Shown one piece after another: positions 56,090-64,000 of a DNA stretch of 64,000 bases (positions are counted from its first letter, which is position 1; each line of letters begins with the position of its first letter). Position numbers and translations under genes: made by a program. Source of the DNA: UBA8919 sp041658185 (GTDB lineage: Bacteria; Elusimicrobiota; UBA8919); NCBI GenBank assembly GCA_041658185.1, contig JBBAAR010000007.1:62001-126000 (forward strand). Direction: 5' to 3'. Below the pieces are notes generated by a model, which saw only the letters and a program-made list of their open reading frames with translations, had not been told where the DNA came from and searched no databases.

Positions 56090-57565
56090 ATGAAAAAAAT
56101 ATTTTTGTGCGTTTTGTCCGCAATACTGATAATTTTGTCATATCCTACAACATCGTTTTGGCCACTCGCTTGGATTTCATTAGTTCCTCTTTTTTTGGCA
56201 ATCCAAAATGAAAAACCATTAAAGTCATTTTTATACGGAATCATTACCGGACTTGTTGCATATTGCGGAATTTTATACTGGCTTGTTCCGACATTTTCAT
56301 CTGCCGGAGAGCCGAAAATAATCGGTATCTTGGTTTTGCTTATTCTTTCTTTTTATCTTGCACTTTATTACGGTATTTTTTGTCTTTTTTTTTCAATTCT
56401 AAATTCTAAATTCTCAATTCTTAATTCTTTTCTCTGGGTTTCTCTGGAATTTATCCGCACTCATTTATTTACCGGATTTCCGTGGGCACTGTTAGGATAT
56501 TCACAATGGCATAATCTGCCGATAATACAAATTTCGGAATTCACAGGTATCTACGGCATTTCGTTTTTAATTATTCTTGTAAATTTGACGATAACAAATT
56601 TAATCAACAAAAGAGAACGCAATCTAAAGATTGCGACTACAAATTTTTTGCTTGTTTTAATCTGTTTGGTTTTTGGATTTTACAAATTCAAGAACATCGG
56701 AATATTGGAACATCGGAACATCAGAACTATTTCTATCCTTCAGGGTAACATAGACCAGTACAAAAAATGGGACGAAAAATATGAACAGGAAATACTTGAT
56801 ACTTACACTAAACTTGCTACTCGTCCCTCGTCCATCATCCCTGACTTAATTGTTTGGCCAGAATCATCCGTTCCGGGTTTTTTGAAAAATGACAAAAAAA
56901 TATACGATTGGATTTCAGATATTGCCAGAAAAACCGGAACGCAACACCTTGTTGCTTCAAACGATTATAAAAACGGCAAATTTTACAACTCGGCATTTTT
57001 GGTATCTTCCGACGGTAAAATTACAGGTGAATACTCAAAAAACCATCTTGTGCCGTTCGGCGAATATATGCCGTTAAGAAATTTTTTAAGTAAATTTATA
57101 AAAGTAGTTAATGAAATCGGAGAATTTTCATCCGACAAAAAATACAATGTTCTAAATTCATCGGCAGGAAAACTCGGAGTGAATATCTGTTTTGAAGCAA
57201 TTTTCCCAAATGAAATAAGAAAATCGGTTAAAAACGGTGCAGAAATAATCATCAATTTAACAAACGATGCGTGGTATCTGAAAACATCTGCACCGTATCA
57301 ACATTTTACTATGAATGTTTTTAGAGCGGTAGAAAACAGGCGATTTGTTGTCCGTGCGGCAAATACGGGAGTTTCCGGTTTTATAGACCCGACGGGCAGG
57401 GTAAAATCCGAAACAAAAATTTTTGAAACAGACGTTTTATCCGATAAAATTTTTGCTTTAAACCATATTACTTTTTATACAAAATTCGGTGATATTTTTT
57501 CATATCTGTGCATAATAATTTCAATAATTCTTTTGACATTTAGAAAAAAATTTGATAAATTATAA
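56090..57565 (+). CDS. lnt: Apolipoprotein N-acyltransferase
   Basis: 491 residues from ATG 56090, giving MKKIFLCVLSAILIILS (an upstream GTG at 56066 lies in a repeat). Several membrane helices, then a nitrilase domain: Glu in LIVWPESSVPG, Lys in SKNHLVPFGEYMP, Cys in LGVNICFEAIFP. Two repeat insertions are encoded: five TCAATTC-type heptamers (FSILNSKFSILNS) and a GCAATCT palindrome (RNLKIATT), both at membrane-loop boundaries. Completes lipoprotein triacylation, in line with the lipoproteins here. Confidence 0.93.
   Translation: MKKIFLCVLSAILIILSYPTTSFWPLAWISLVPLFLAIQNEKPLKSFLYGIITGLVAYCGILYWLVPTFSSAGEPKIIGILVLLILSFYLALYYGIFCLFFSILNSKFSILNSFLWVSLEFIRTHLFTGFPWALLGYSQWHNLPIIQISEFTGIYGISFLIILVNLTITNLINKRERNLKIATTNFLLVLICLVFGFYKFKNIGILEHRNIRTISILQGNIDQYKKWDEKYEQEILDTYTKLATRPSSIIPDLIVWPESSVPGFLKNDKKIYDWISDIARKTGTQHLVASNDYKNGKFYNSAFLVSSDGKITGEYSKNHLVPFGEYMPLRNFLSKFIKVVNEIGEFSSDKKYNVLNSSAGKLGVNICFEAIFPNEIRKSVKNGAEIIINLTNDAWYLKTSAPYQHFTMNVFRAVENRRFVVRAANTGVSGFIDPTGRVKSETKIFETDVLSDKIFALNHITFYTKFGDIFSYLCIIISIILLTFRKKFDKL
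56393..56427 (+). repeat. Five TCAATTC/TAAATTC heptamers in lnt
   Basis: TCAATTC, TAAATTC, TAAATTC, TCAATTC, TTAATTC in a row; same word as in coaE at 23116. Confidence 0.85.
56618..56641 (+). repeat. CGCAATCTAAAGATTGCG palindrome with CTACA flank, in lnt
   Basis: 18-bp palindrome at 56618-56635 followed by ACTACA; in frame, encoding RNLKIATT. Confidence 0.75.
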
Positions 57566-57567
57566 TT

Positions 57568-58785
57568 ATGTTAGCCAATGGTTTTAAGGAACTGTTAAAT
57601 ATCGGCATTGCGTTATCCAGCGTTCACGATTTGGATAAACTTCTGGATATGATTTTATCCGAGGCACAGAAACTTACATCTGCCGACAGCGGCTCAATTT
57701 ATTTTGTTGAGGGCGACAAACTTATTTTTAAGACCAGCCGTTCAAATACATATTTTAAAAGATGGGGCGAAAAAAAGACGCGGGAAATTTTCAAAAGTTT
57801 TGAGATGCCTATAACAAAACAAAGTATTGCCGGATATGTGGCACTCACCTGTCAGCCGCTAAATATACCCGATGTCCAAACTATTCCGCAAGATTCTGAG
57901 TTTCACTACAATCCTACTCTTGATAAAAAATACGATTACAAGACCGTCTCAATGCTCGTTATTCCGATGCTTAACCGCAACGAAAAAATTATCGGGGTGT
58001 TGCAGCTTATAAATTCGCTTTACGGCGATAAAATCGTTCCTTTTACCGACGAGCACGAAAATATTACAACATCTTTTTCTTCGCAGGCGGCGGTGGCAAT
58101 ACAAAACACAAAACTCACCGAGGACTTAAAAAGTGCGCATTTTGACACAATTTTCCGTCTCAGTGCCGCTGCGGAATACAGAGACAAAGAAACAGGAAAC
58201 CATATAAAACGGGTGAGTTATTATTCAAAAATCATAGCGGAAAAAATGGGACTCTCTGCGGAAGAAACCGAACTGATTTTCTGGGCGTCGCCTATGCACG
58301 ACATCGGAAAATTAGGTATTCCCGATGCAATTTTACAGAAACCCGGAAAACTCACTCCCGAAGAAAGAGCGGTAATGGAACAACATACCGTTATAGGTGC
58401 TATGGTTTTGAAAGATACGACTGCTGATGTTCTCAAAAAATCAAGGATTGTTGCTTTAACGCATCACGAAAAAGTTGACGGCACCGGCTACCCCTTAAAA
58501 CTTAAAGGCAATGAAATCCCGACCGAGGGAAAAATCGTAGCCCTTGCGGATGTCTATGACGCACTCTCTTCAAGAAGATGTTACAAGGAACCTTTTTCCG
58601 AAGAGAAAGTAATAAGCATTCTTAAAGAGGGAAGCGGCAGTCATTTTGACGAAAAAATTCTGGATGTTTTTCTTTCAAACATAAATGAAATAAATACTAT
58701 CAGGGAAAAATACAGCGACAAGGAAGAGGATTTTGACAAATTCGCCGATTTCAAAAATATAAATATCTTTGAATTATTGAAATAA
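57568..58785 (+). CDS. GAF plus HD-GYP domain protein (predicted cyclic-di-GMP phosphodiesterase)
   Basis: 405 residues. GAF at ~15-185 (LLDMILSEAQKLTSADSGSI, VIPMLNRNEKIIGVLQLIN). HD-GYP at ~190-370: HIKRVSYYSKIIAEKMG, HDIGKLGIPDAILQKPGKL, EQHTVIGAMVL, THHEKVDGTGYPLKL and ALADVYDALSSRR carry the metal ligands and GYP motif. Cytosolic; senses a small ligand by GAF. Starts 2 bp after lnt. It could control the surface/motility apparatus upstream, but that is inference. Confidence 0.92.
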   Translation: MLANGFKELLNIGIALSSVHDLDKLLDMILSEAQKLTSADSGSIYFVEGDKLIFKTSRSNTYFKRWGEKKTREIFKSFEMPITKQSIAGYVALTCQPLNIPDVQTIPQDSEFHYNPTLDKKYDYKTVSMLVIPMLNRNEKIIGVLQLINSLYGDKIVPFTDEHENITTSFSSQAAVAIQNTKLTEDLKSAHFDTIFRLSAAAEYRDKETGNHIKRVSYYSKIIAEKMGLSAEETELIFWASPMHDIGKLGIPDAILQKPGKLTPEERAVMEQHTVIGAMVLKDTTADVLKKSRIVALTHHEKVDGTGYPLKLKGNEIPTEGKIVALADVYDALSSRRCYKEPFSEEKVISILKEGSGSHFDEKILDVFLSNINEINTIREKYSDKEEDFDKFADFKNINIFELLK

Positions 58786-58793
58786 AAAACTGG

Positions 58794-58877
58794 AACCACG
58801 AATGGACACGAATAAACACAAATAATAAAGATTGTAGTTGCGAATTTATTCGTGCAAATTAGTGTTAATTCGTGGTT
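58794..58877 (+). repeat. AACCACGAAT ... ATTCGTGGTT inverted repeat with nested GTAG palindrome
   Basis: Ends AACCACGAAT (58794-58803) and ATTCGTGGTT (58868-58877). Inside lies TTGTAG (58832-58837) followed by the palindrome-like TGCGAATTTATTCGTGCA (58839-58856), one transversion from the palindrome at 5733. Fills the spacer before prfB. Confidence 0.7.
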
Positions 58878-58885
58878 AAATAAAA

Positions 58886-59993
58886 ATGTTATCAGAACTA
58901 AAAGAAAAAACAAAAAAATTATTACAAAAAACCGACGATATCGGGAGGTATCTTTGACATAGAACACAAAACTAAAGAGATAACCGAAATTGAAAAAACT
59001 GCAGCCGGTGCAAATTTTTGGAACAACCCCGCCGAAGCCCAAAAAACAATGCAACATCTTAACTCGCTAAAATCACAAATCACAAAATATCAGAGTATAA
59101 CAAAAGAACTTGCCGAGACCTCGGAGTTGCTTTCCATTTTGGAGACGGAAAACGATGAATCAATGCATCCCGATATTGAAAAAACTCTTGAAAAAATAGA
59201 GGGAGAAATCTCGGAGATGGATTTGCAGTTAAAACTTTCCGGCGAGTTTGACAAAAACGGGGCAATTGTTTCCATTCATTCCGGCGCAGGCGGGACCGAA
59301 GCGTGCGACTGGGCTGATATGCTTTTGAGATTATATTTGCGGTGGGCGGAAAGAAAAAATTTCAAAACAGAAATTGTTGATTCGCTTGCCGGCGACGAAG
59401 CAGGAATAAAATCAATAACATTTATCGTCAAGGGCGAATATGCTTACGGTTATCTTAAATCGGAAATAGGCGTCCATCGTCTGGTCAGAATTTCGCCGTT
59501 TGACGCCAACAAAAGAAGGCACACATCATTTGCGTCCGTTGATGTAATTCCTGAAATTGACGATACCATTGAAATAAAAATTGATGAAAGCGACCTGCGT
59601 ATTGATACATATCGGGCGGGGGGTCACGGCGGACAGTATCTCCAAAAAACGGATTCCGCCGTCCGCATTACACATAATCCTTCGGGTATAGTGGTGCAAT
59701 CACAAAACGAACGTTCACAGTTCAAAAATAAAGGCACCGCAATGAAACTATTAAAAGCAAAACTTTACGAACTTGAACAGGAGAAAAAACGTGCACAAGT
59801 GGAAAAACATTATGACGAAAAAGGTTCTATCGCATGGGGCAGCCAGATTAGAAGTTATGTTTTTATGCCGTATCAGTTGGTAAAAGACCACAGAACCGGC
59901 TTTGAAACCGGAAATGTTAAGATTGTTATGGACGGCGACATTGATAAATTCATTCAAGCATACCTCTCTCAAAAAACCAAAAAAACACCTTGA
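58886..59993 (+). CDS. prfB: Peptide chain release factor 2 with programmed +1 frameshift
   Basis: 368 residues after frameshifting. ATG 58886 opens 23 codons ending GGG AGG TAT CTT TGA; the slippery CTT TGA C and the internal Shine-Dalgarno-like GGGAGG 3 bases before CTT match the classical RF2 autoregulatory site. After +1 shift at 58955 the frame continues DIEHKTKEITEIEK and on to 59993. SPF codon-recognition motif in VRISPFDANKRRHTSF; GGQ in RAGGHGGQYLQKTDSAVRIT. Recognises UGA and UAA. The stop overlaps the next promoter's -35. Confidence 0.95.
58943..58958 (+). promoter_or_regulatory. RF2 programmed frameshift site
   Basis: GGGAGGTATCTTTGAC: internal ribosome-binding sequence, slippery CTT and in-frame UGA followed by C. 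When RF2 is scarce, ribosomes slip +1 and make full-length RF2. Confidence 0.95.
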
Positions 59994-60018
59994 CAAAACC
60001 AAAAAAATTTATTATACT
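59990..60018 (+). promoter_or_regulatory. Promoter of the response regulator-lysS pair
   Basis: TTGACA (59990-59995), 17-bp spacer, TATACT (60013-60018). The -35 includes the prfB stop codon. Confidence 0.85.
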
Positions 60019-60035
60019 TTATTGAGTAGTATTAG

Positions 60036-60422
60036 ATGGAAAATTACAAAAATATGTCAAATAAAATCATACTTATCGTTGAAGATGACCCGTCTGTAGT
60101 TGATTTGTTAAAATTTCTGCTTGAGAAAGACGGTTATACAACCGCTGTCGCATATGACGGTGAAGAGGCGTTAAAGCAGGTTGCGGCAACCAGACCGGAT
60201 TTAATTTTACTTGATATAATGCTGCCTAAACTTGACGGATATAGCGTGCAGAAACAACTTCAGGCGGATGAAAAAACCGCAAATATACCGACCATTGTTC
60301 TTACCGCAAAAGGCGGAATGCAGGATATGTTTCAACTTGAAAAAAATGTAGTCGCTTTCATAGAAAAACCGTTTGACCCGAAAATTTTGAGAGAGAAAGT
60401 GGAAGAGGTGCTAAATGTCTGA
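60036..60422 (+). CDS. Single-domain response regulator (receiver only)
   Basis: 128 residues from ATG 60036, or 122 from ATG 60054, which gives MSNKIILIVEDDPSVVDLL; neither has a clear ribosome site. Phospho-acceptor Asp in DLILLDIMLPKLDG, acidic pair EDD, Thr in IVLTAKGG, Lys in FIEKPFDP. No output domain: CheY/PilH-type partner protein. Overlaps lysS by 8 bp. It could be the partner of the sensor kinase at 10252, which has no adjacent regulator, but this is unproven. Confidence 0.92.
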   Translation: MENYKNMSNKIILIVEDDPSVVDLLKFLLEKDGYTTAVAYDGEEALKQVAATRPDLILLDIMLPKLDGYSVQKQLQADEKTANIPTIVLTAKGGMQDMFQLEKNVVAFIEKPFDPKILREKVEEVLNV

Positions 60423-61857
60423 ACAGGAAATTTTTGACCAGCGGCTTGAAAAAATATCGCAAATTAAAAGTAAAGGAATAAATCCTTATCCGACGAAATT
60501 TCTCGCAACATCCACCGCTGAAAAAATTCTTAACGAAATGCCCGGCGGGAATATTTCTATCAGCGGCCGCATTTTGACAATGCGGAAAATGGGAAAGGCG
60601 GCATTTCTGACAATAAAAGACTCAACCGGAAAAATACAACTTTATATAAAACAGGATTTGGTAGGCGATGAAAATTACAAGACATTTGAACTTTTTGACA
60701 TCGGAGATTTCATAGGTGTTGAAGGAACAGTTTTTAAGACGAGAACCGGAGAAACAACCGTGAAAGTTGAAAAATTTCAATTTCTTTCAAAATCATTGCG
60801 GGGACTTCCGGAAAAATGGCACGGCTTAAAAGATGTAGAGACACGATACCGTCAGCGTTATTTGGATTTAATCTCAAACGATGAAGTAGTAGAGATATTC
60901 AAAAAAAGGGCAAAAATCGTTTCATCTATCAGGAATTATCTTGATGGTAACGGTTTCATAGAAGTAGAAACACCGATGATGCAAGCAATTCCGGGAGGGG
61001 CCGCTGCAAAACCGTTTATCACACACCACAACGCACTTGACATTGATTTATATTTAAGAATTGCGCCTGAACTTTATCTGAAGCGGCTTATCGTCGGCGG
61101 GCTTGACCGCGTTTATGAAATGGGAAGAACTTTCAGAAACGAGGGTATTTCAATTAGGCATAATCCCGAGTTCACAATTTTGGAGGTCTATCAGGGATAT
61201 GCCGACTATAATGATATGATGCTTTTGTGCAAAAATATCATTCAGGAAACGGCAAGGGCAGCCGGCATTTCAAAAGTTTTACTCGGTGAAAAAGAGATTG
61301 ACCTTTTCGGCGACTGGAAACGGCTGTCAATTGAAACGGCATTTACGGAAGCGGGAATTAATTTTGCGGATATTTTTTCCGAAGATAAATTAAAAAAATT
61401 GGGGCAGGAATTTCAAATTGAGAATTATCAAAAAATCCCGACAAGAAAGATATTTGACCATCTGTTTGATAAACTGATAAAGCCGAAACTAACAGAGCCA
61501 ACATTCGTTGTTGATTGGCCCAAGTTTTTATGTCCGCTGGCAAAATCAAAATTTGAACGACCGGAAATTGCGGAGAGATTTGAACTTTACATCGCAGGCG
61601 AAGAACTTGCAAACGCATATTCGGAGTTAAACGACCCCGTTGAACAGAAAAAAAGATTTGAAGAGCAGGTGAAAGAACGTGAAAAAGGCGACGACGAGGC
61701 GGAATTTTTTGATGATGACTACATAAAAGCTCTTGAATACGGGATGCCCCCGACCGGCGGGCTTGGAATAGGAATTGACCGTCTCGTAATTCTTCTAACC
61801 CGGCAGGAATCCATCAAAGACGTAATTCTTTTTCCGCTATTAAAACCGGTAAAGTAA
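60415..61857 (+). CDS. lysS: Lysyl-tRNA synthetase, class II
   Basis: 480 residues. OB-fold anticodon domain (ISGRILTMRKMGKAAFLTI), motif 2 (YEMGRTFRNEGISIRHNPEF), motif 3 (GGLGIGIDRLVILL). RYRQRYLDLI and FIEVETPMMQAIPGGAAAKP are typical. Charges tRNA-Lys. Confidence 0.97.
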   Translation: MSEQEIFDQRLEKISQIKSKGINPYPTKFLATSTAEKILNEMPGGNISISGRILTMRKMGKAAFLTIKDSTGKIQLYIKQDLVGDENYKTFELFDIGDFIGVEGTVFKTRTGETTVKVEKFQFLSKSLRGLPEKWHGLKDVETRYRQRYLDLISNDEVVEIFKKRAKIVSSIRNYLDGNGFIEVETPMMQAIPGGAAAKPFITHHNALDIDLYLRIAPELYLKRLIVGGLDRVYEMGRTFRNEGISIRHNPEFTILEVYQGYADYNDMMLLCKNIIQETARAAGISKVLLGEKEIDLFGDWKRLSIETAFTEAGINFADIFSEDKLKKLGQEFQIENYQKIPTRKIFDHLFDKLIKPKLTEPTFVVDWPKFLCPLAKSKFERPEIAERFELYIAGEELANAYSELNDPVEQKKRFEEQVKEREKGDDEAEFFDDDYIKALEYGMPPTGGLGIGIDRLVILLTRQESIKDVILFPLLKPVK

Positions 61858-61906
61858 AAGCGGTCTCAATAAATTATATTAAACTATGTTTAAAGCAGGA
61901 GGAAAA

Positions 61907-62233
61907 ATGAAATTAAAAATTCTATTTGCAATACTTTTATTAGGTTTAAATCCTGTTTCAATCTTCGCGAGTAATAAGATTGTAAGTCAAGACGCTAATG
62001 AAGTTATTACAATTGCAAATAAATTCATCGAAGCTATCAAAATAAATCTTGATAAATATAAATTAGTTGAAGTAAAAAATCTGGTAATTTCAGGTAATGA
62101 TTACAAGGGTGAGAGATATTGGAAAATAACTTATAAGCCAAGACAAGGTATTAATATAAGCAAAGGCGGAGAGATTTTTATTGAGGTAGATATTTTTAAA
62201 AAGAAGGCAAGATTACTTGGTTATGGAGAATAA
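61907..62233 (+). CDS. Small exported protein, function unknown
   Basis: 108 residues from ATG 61907 with AGGAGG (61897-61902) 4 bases upstream. Signal peptide KLKILFAILLLGLNPVSIFA. The mature part resembles a PepSY-like or NTF2-like small alpha/beta domain: ANEVITIANKFIEAIKINLD, YWKITYKP, IFIEVDIFKKKARLLGYGE. A+T-rich compared with lysS. Confidence 0.65.
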   Translation: MKLKILFAILLLGLNPVSIFASNKIVSQDANEVITIANKFIEAIKINLDKYKLVEVKNLVISGNDYKGERYWKITYKPRQGINISKGGEIFIEVDIFKKKARLLGYGE

Positions 62234-62307
62234 ACAGGAAAGTATCGTGAAGATTCTGATATTTTGATTACTCCACATTCCAACGTTTTTGACAGTAATT
62301 ATTTTGT

Positions 62308-62693
62308 AGTGATTTTGCCGGATTATCTTTTATAATCATTGTAAGAAGTAAGATTGCATAGGTAATACAATATATGTTCGGCTGGAAAATGAAATTTGGA
62401 AATACCGTGAAGAATTGGCAGAAAGCAATTATTGCCGAAGCGGAAAAAAAGATTGGCAGACCGCTAGAAAAACAAGAGCATAAGTTCATTATCTCCCGCA
62501 GCAGTTTCATGGCATTGGGAATGATTCACGATACGATCAAGGCATCCGAAAAACATGAAGTTGAAAAGTATTTGAGTTCGGAGTATCAGAAAAAATAAGA
62601 AAATGTGGGCGTTTCACATAAAATTGATTACTCATAATCCAACAGTAATCTTGAATGTCAAACTTAAAGTGATTTTGCCAGATTATCTTTTAT
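62308..62693 (+). repeat. Direct repeats flanking a small open frame
   Basis: AGTGATTTTGCCGGATTATC then TTTTAT (62308-62333) and AGTGATTTTGCCAGATTATC then TTTTAT (62668-62693), one mismatch in 26. Similarity extends upstream (GATTACTC, CCAAC). They flank the 74-codon frame at 62374. Confidence 0.6.
62374..62598 (+). CDS. Small basic hypothetical protein
   Basis: 74 residues (or 69 from ATG 62389). KFGNTVKNWQKAIIAEAEKK, LEKQEHKFIISRSSFMALG, EKHEVEKYLSSEYQKK: helical, lysine- and glutamate-rich, plausible protein composition. No good ribosome site and no family recognised. The flanking direct repeats suggest a small inserted unit. Confidence 0.4.
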   Translation: MFGWKMKFGNTVKNWQKAIIAEAEKKIGRPLEKQEHKFIISRSSFMALGMIHDTIKASEKHEVEKYLSSEYQKK

Positions 62694-62802
62694 TAACTGA
62701 CAAATCAGCGGGTAAAAATTAGCATTAGAAGAGTGATTTGGGATAAATGTGGTAATAACCTGCCTAAAGGGGTAATAAAAAGGGTAATATCTAAAAAATG
62801 AA

Positions 62803-62896
62803 CCCCGCCTTTCCTAAATGAAGTGTGGGGAAGTAAACAGGAATTATTATCTGATTTAATGAAAGTAATGTTGTTTTGACAGGAGGAAGGGCGGGG
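62803..62896 (+). promoter_or_regulatory. Possible translation-controlling stem before the lolC/E-type gene
   Basis: CCCCGCCTTTCCT (62803-62815) can pair with AGGAAGGGCGGGG (62884-62896) over 13 pairs including one U-G. The right arm includes half of the AGGAGG ribosome site and the first base of GTG. A 68-base loop lies between. Confidence 0.5.
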
Positions 62897-64000
62897 TGAA
62901 CTTTGAAAAATTTATTGCTTTAAGATATTTTTGGGCGACAAGAAAAAAGTTTTTCAGTGCGCTTTTGACGGTAATTTCCATATCCGGAATTGCTGTGGGT
63001 GTTGCGGCGCTTATTATAACTATTTCGGTAATGAACGGTTTCCAGACGGATATAAAGGAAAAAATTCTGTCTTTAAGTCCGCACATCACGATTTTTTCCG
63101 ATTCCGAAATACCATCCAAATTATCCGAAGAAACGTTAAAGATGGACGGTGTTCTGGATACATCAAAATTTCTCTATGGTCAGATGATTTTACGAAAAGG
63201 CAAAAATGCTACCGGGGTAGCCGTAAAAGGAATAATTCCGCAAGATGAGAAAAAAATAATTTCTATAGAAAAAATTCTAAAAAATAAAAATATCGGCGTA
63301 TTAAGAGAAAAAACGGTTTTTATCGGAATTGAGTTATCTAAAAATCTTTTGGTCTCCGCCGGCGACGAAATAATTCTTGTCTCGCCGTTCGGACAAACAT
63401 CGGCATTCGGAATTATGCCGCGGATGGAAAAATTCACCGTCTCGGATATATTTGATTCCGGGATGTACGAGTATGACTCATCTCTTGTTTATATGAATTT
63501 TTCCGACGCAAACCGGCTATTAGGTTCAGAGAGCATCCGCGGTTTAGAAATAAAAACAGATAACATTTTTAATGCGGATAAAACGGCATCGGCAATTAAA
63601 AACAAACTGGGTTTAGGTTACACCGTTAAATCGTGGAATGAAATGAATAAAAATCTTTTTTCCGCTCTGAAACTGGAAAAATTCGTGATGTTTCTTATTT
63701 TAACGCTCATTATTATAGTCGCAACTTTTAACATAATTTCGCTTCTACTGGTAACGACAGTTGAAAAAATACACTCAATCGGAGTGTTAAAAGCAATCGG
63801 GACACAGCAGGTTTCAATTATGAAAATCTTTCTTTATCTCGGATTTATTATCGGGACAATCGGAACGGCAGCCGGAACAATACTCGGAATTTTAATATCT
63901 TTTATTCTAAAGAAATATAAATTCATAAAACTCCCTGCCGATGTGTATTACATTGATAAACTGCCGGTAAAAATAGTTTTTTCCGATATAATTCTGATAA
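62896..64000 (+). CDS. LolC/LolE-type lipoprotein-releasing permease, 3'-truncated by window edge
   Basis: GTG start at 62896 with AGGAGG (62881-62886) 9 bases upstream; the frame is open to the window end (368 codons visible of ~410 expected). FEKFIALRYFWATRKKFFSA, then LLTVISISGIAVGVAALIIT with ISVMNGFQ is diagnostic of LolC/E. A periplasmic domain (~45-255) is followed by FtsX-like helices (FVMFLILTLIIIVATFNIIS) and the GVLKAIGTQQVSIMKIFLYL coupling segment. It extracts lipoproteins from the inner membrane for outer-membrane sorting. Fits with Lnt and LptE elsewhere in the window. Confidence 0.92.
   Translation, partial: MNFEKFIALRYFWATRKKFFSALLTVISISGIAVGVAALIITISVMNGFQTDIKEKILSLSPHITIFSDSEIPSKLSEETLKMDGVLDTSKFLYGQMILRKGKNATGVAVKGIIPQDEKKIISIEKILKNKNIGVLREKTVFIGIELSKNLLVSAGDEIILVSPFGQTSAFGIMPRMEKFTVSDIFDSGMYEYDSSLVYMNFSDANRLLGSESIRGLEIKTDNIFNADKTASAIKNKLGLGYTVKSWNEMNKNLFSALKLEKFVMFLILTLIIIVATFNIISLLLVTTVEKIHSIGVLKAIGTQQVSIMKIFLYLGFIIGTIGTAAGTILGILISFILKKYKFIKLPADVYYIDKLPVKIVFSDIILI

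Noticed and set aside
57561..57566. TATAAT box just before the HD-GYP gene as its promoter
   Set aside because: Only one base separates it from ATG and no -35 lies at the right distance; it is formed by the last codons of lnt.

Overview
The window reads as a stretch of chromosome from a low-GC, didermic (Gram-negative type) bacterium. An outer membrane is implied by an LptE-like lipoprotein, Lnt, a LolC/E-type permease and two PorV-like barrels. Gene content (CTD-bearing secreted proteins, PorV barrels, TMTC-like glycosyltransferase, many word-like dispersed repeats) would fit Elusimicrobiota or a neighbouring candidate phylum, but no rRNA is present and the assignment is only a guess. All recognised genes are on the + strand except rpsT. 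I see no tRNA, rRNA or CRISPR array.

Layout. (1) 1-4980: surface proteins: an FN3 protein truncated by the window start, two Ig-like paralogues, a TMTC-like glycosyltransferase, and a small secreted protein behind a consensus promoter. (2) 4981-5769: no credible gene; a pseudoknot-capable stretch, a terminator and several GC-rich hairpin repeats. (3) 5770-18070: a compact run encoding an FN3 protein and a small protein that share a C-terminal sorting-type domain, two PorV-like barrels (one with TPR and LysM), a sensor kinase, a membrane-anchored FliF-FliG fusion, MotA and two MotB. This looks like a flagellum-independent motor-driven secretion or gliding apparatus. (4) 18020-19210: a REP-associated transposase with four identical 19-nt REP ends. 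(5) 19232-29343: polA, coaE, rho, a LysM/M23 peptidase, rpmE, prfA, prmC, murA. (6) 29370-40951: one long run of his genes, lepB and trp genes (with trpB2 and no trpA). (7) 40953-42321: toxin-antitoxin genes and a lipoprotein. (8) 42610-64000: leuS, lptE, holA, rpsT, murJ, a uvrC-transglycosylase fusion, ogt-like, csp, secA, yjbQ, nadE, lnt, an HD-GYP protein, prfB with a programmed frameshift, a response regulator, lysS and a partial lolC/E gene.

The most striking property is the density of short palindromic repeats that enter reading frames. Heptanucleotide tandem arrays, often with a purine-rich 5' arm and a pyrimidine-rich 3' arm, encode the basic n-region and hydrophobic h-region of signal peptides in at least six exported proteins. 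Other families sit in frame inside a histidine kinase, prmC, lnt, coaE and a glycosyltransferase, or supply the stop codons of hisA and trpD. Three genes (hisD, secA, rpsT) have well-formed promoters placed so that transcription should start at or next to the start codon, suggesting leaderless mRNAs.
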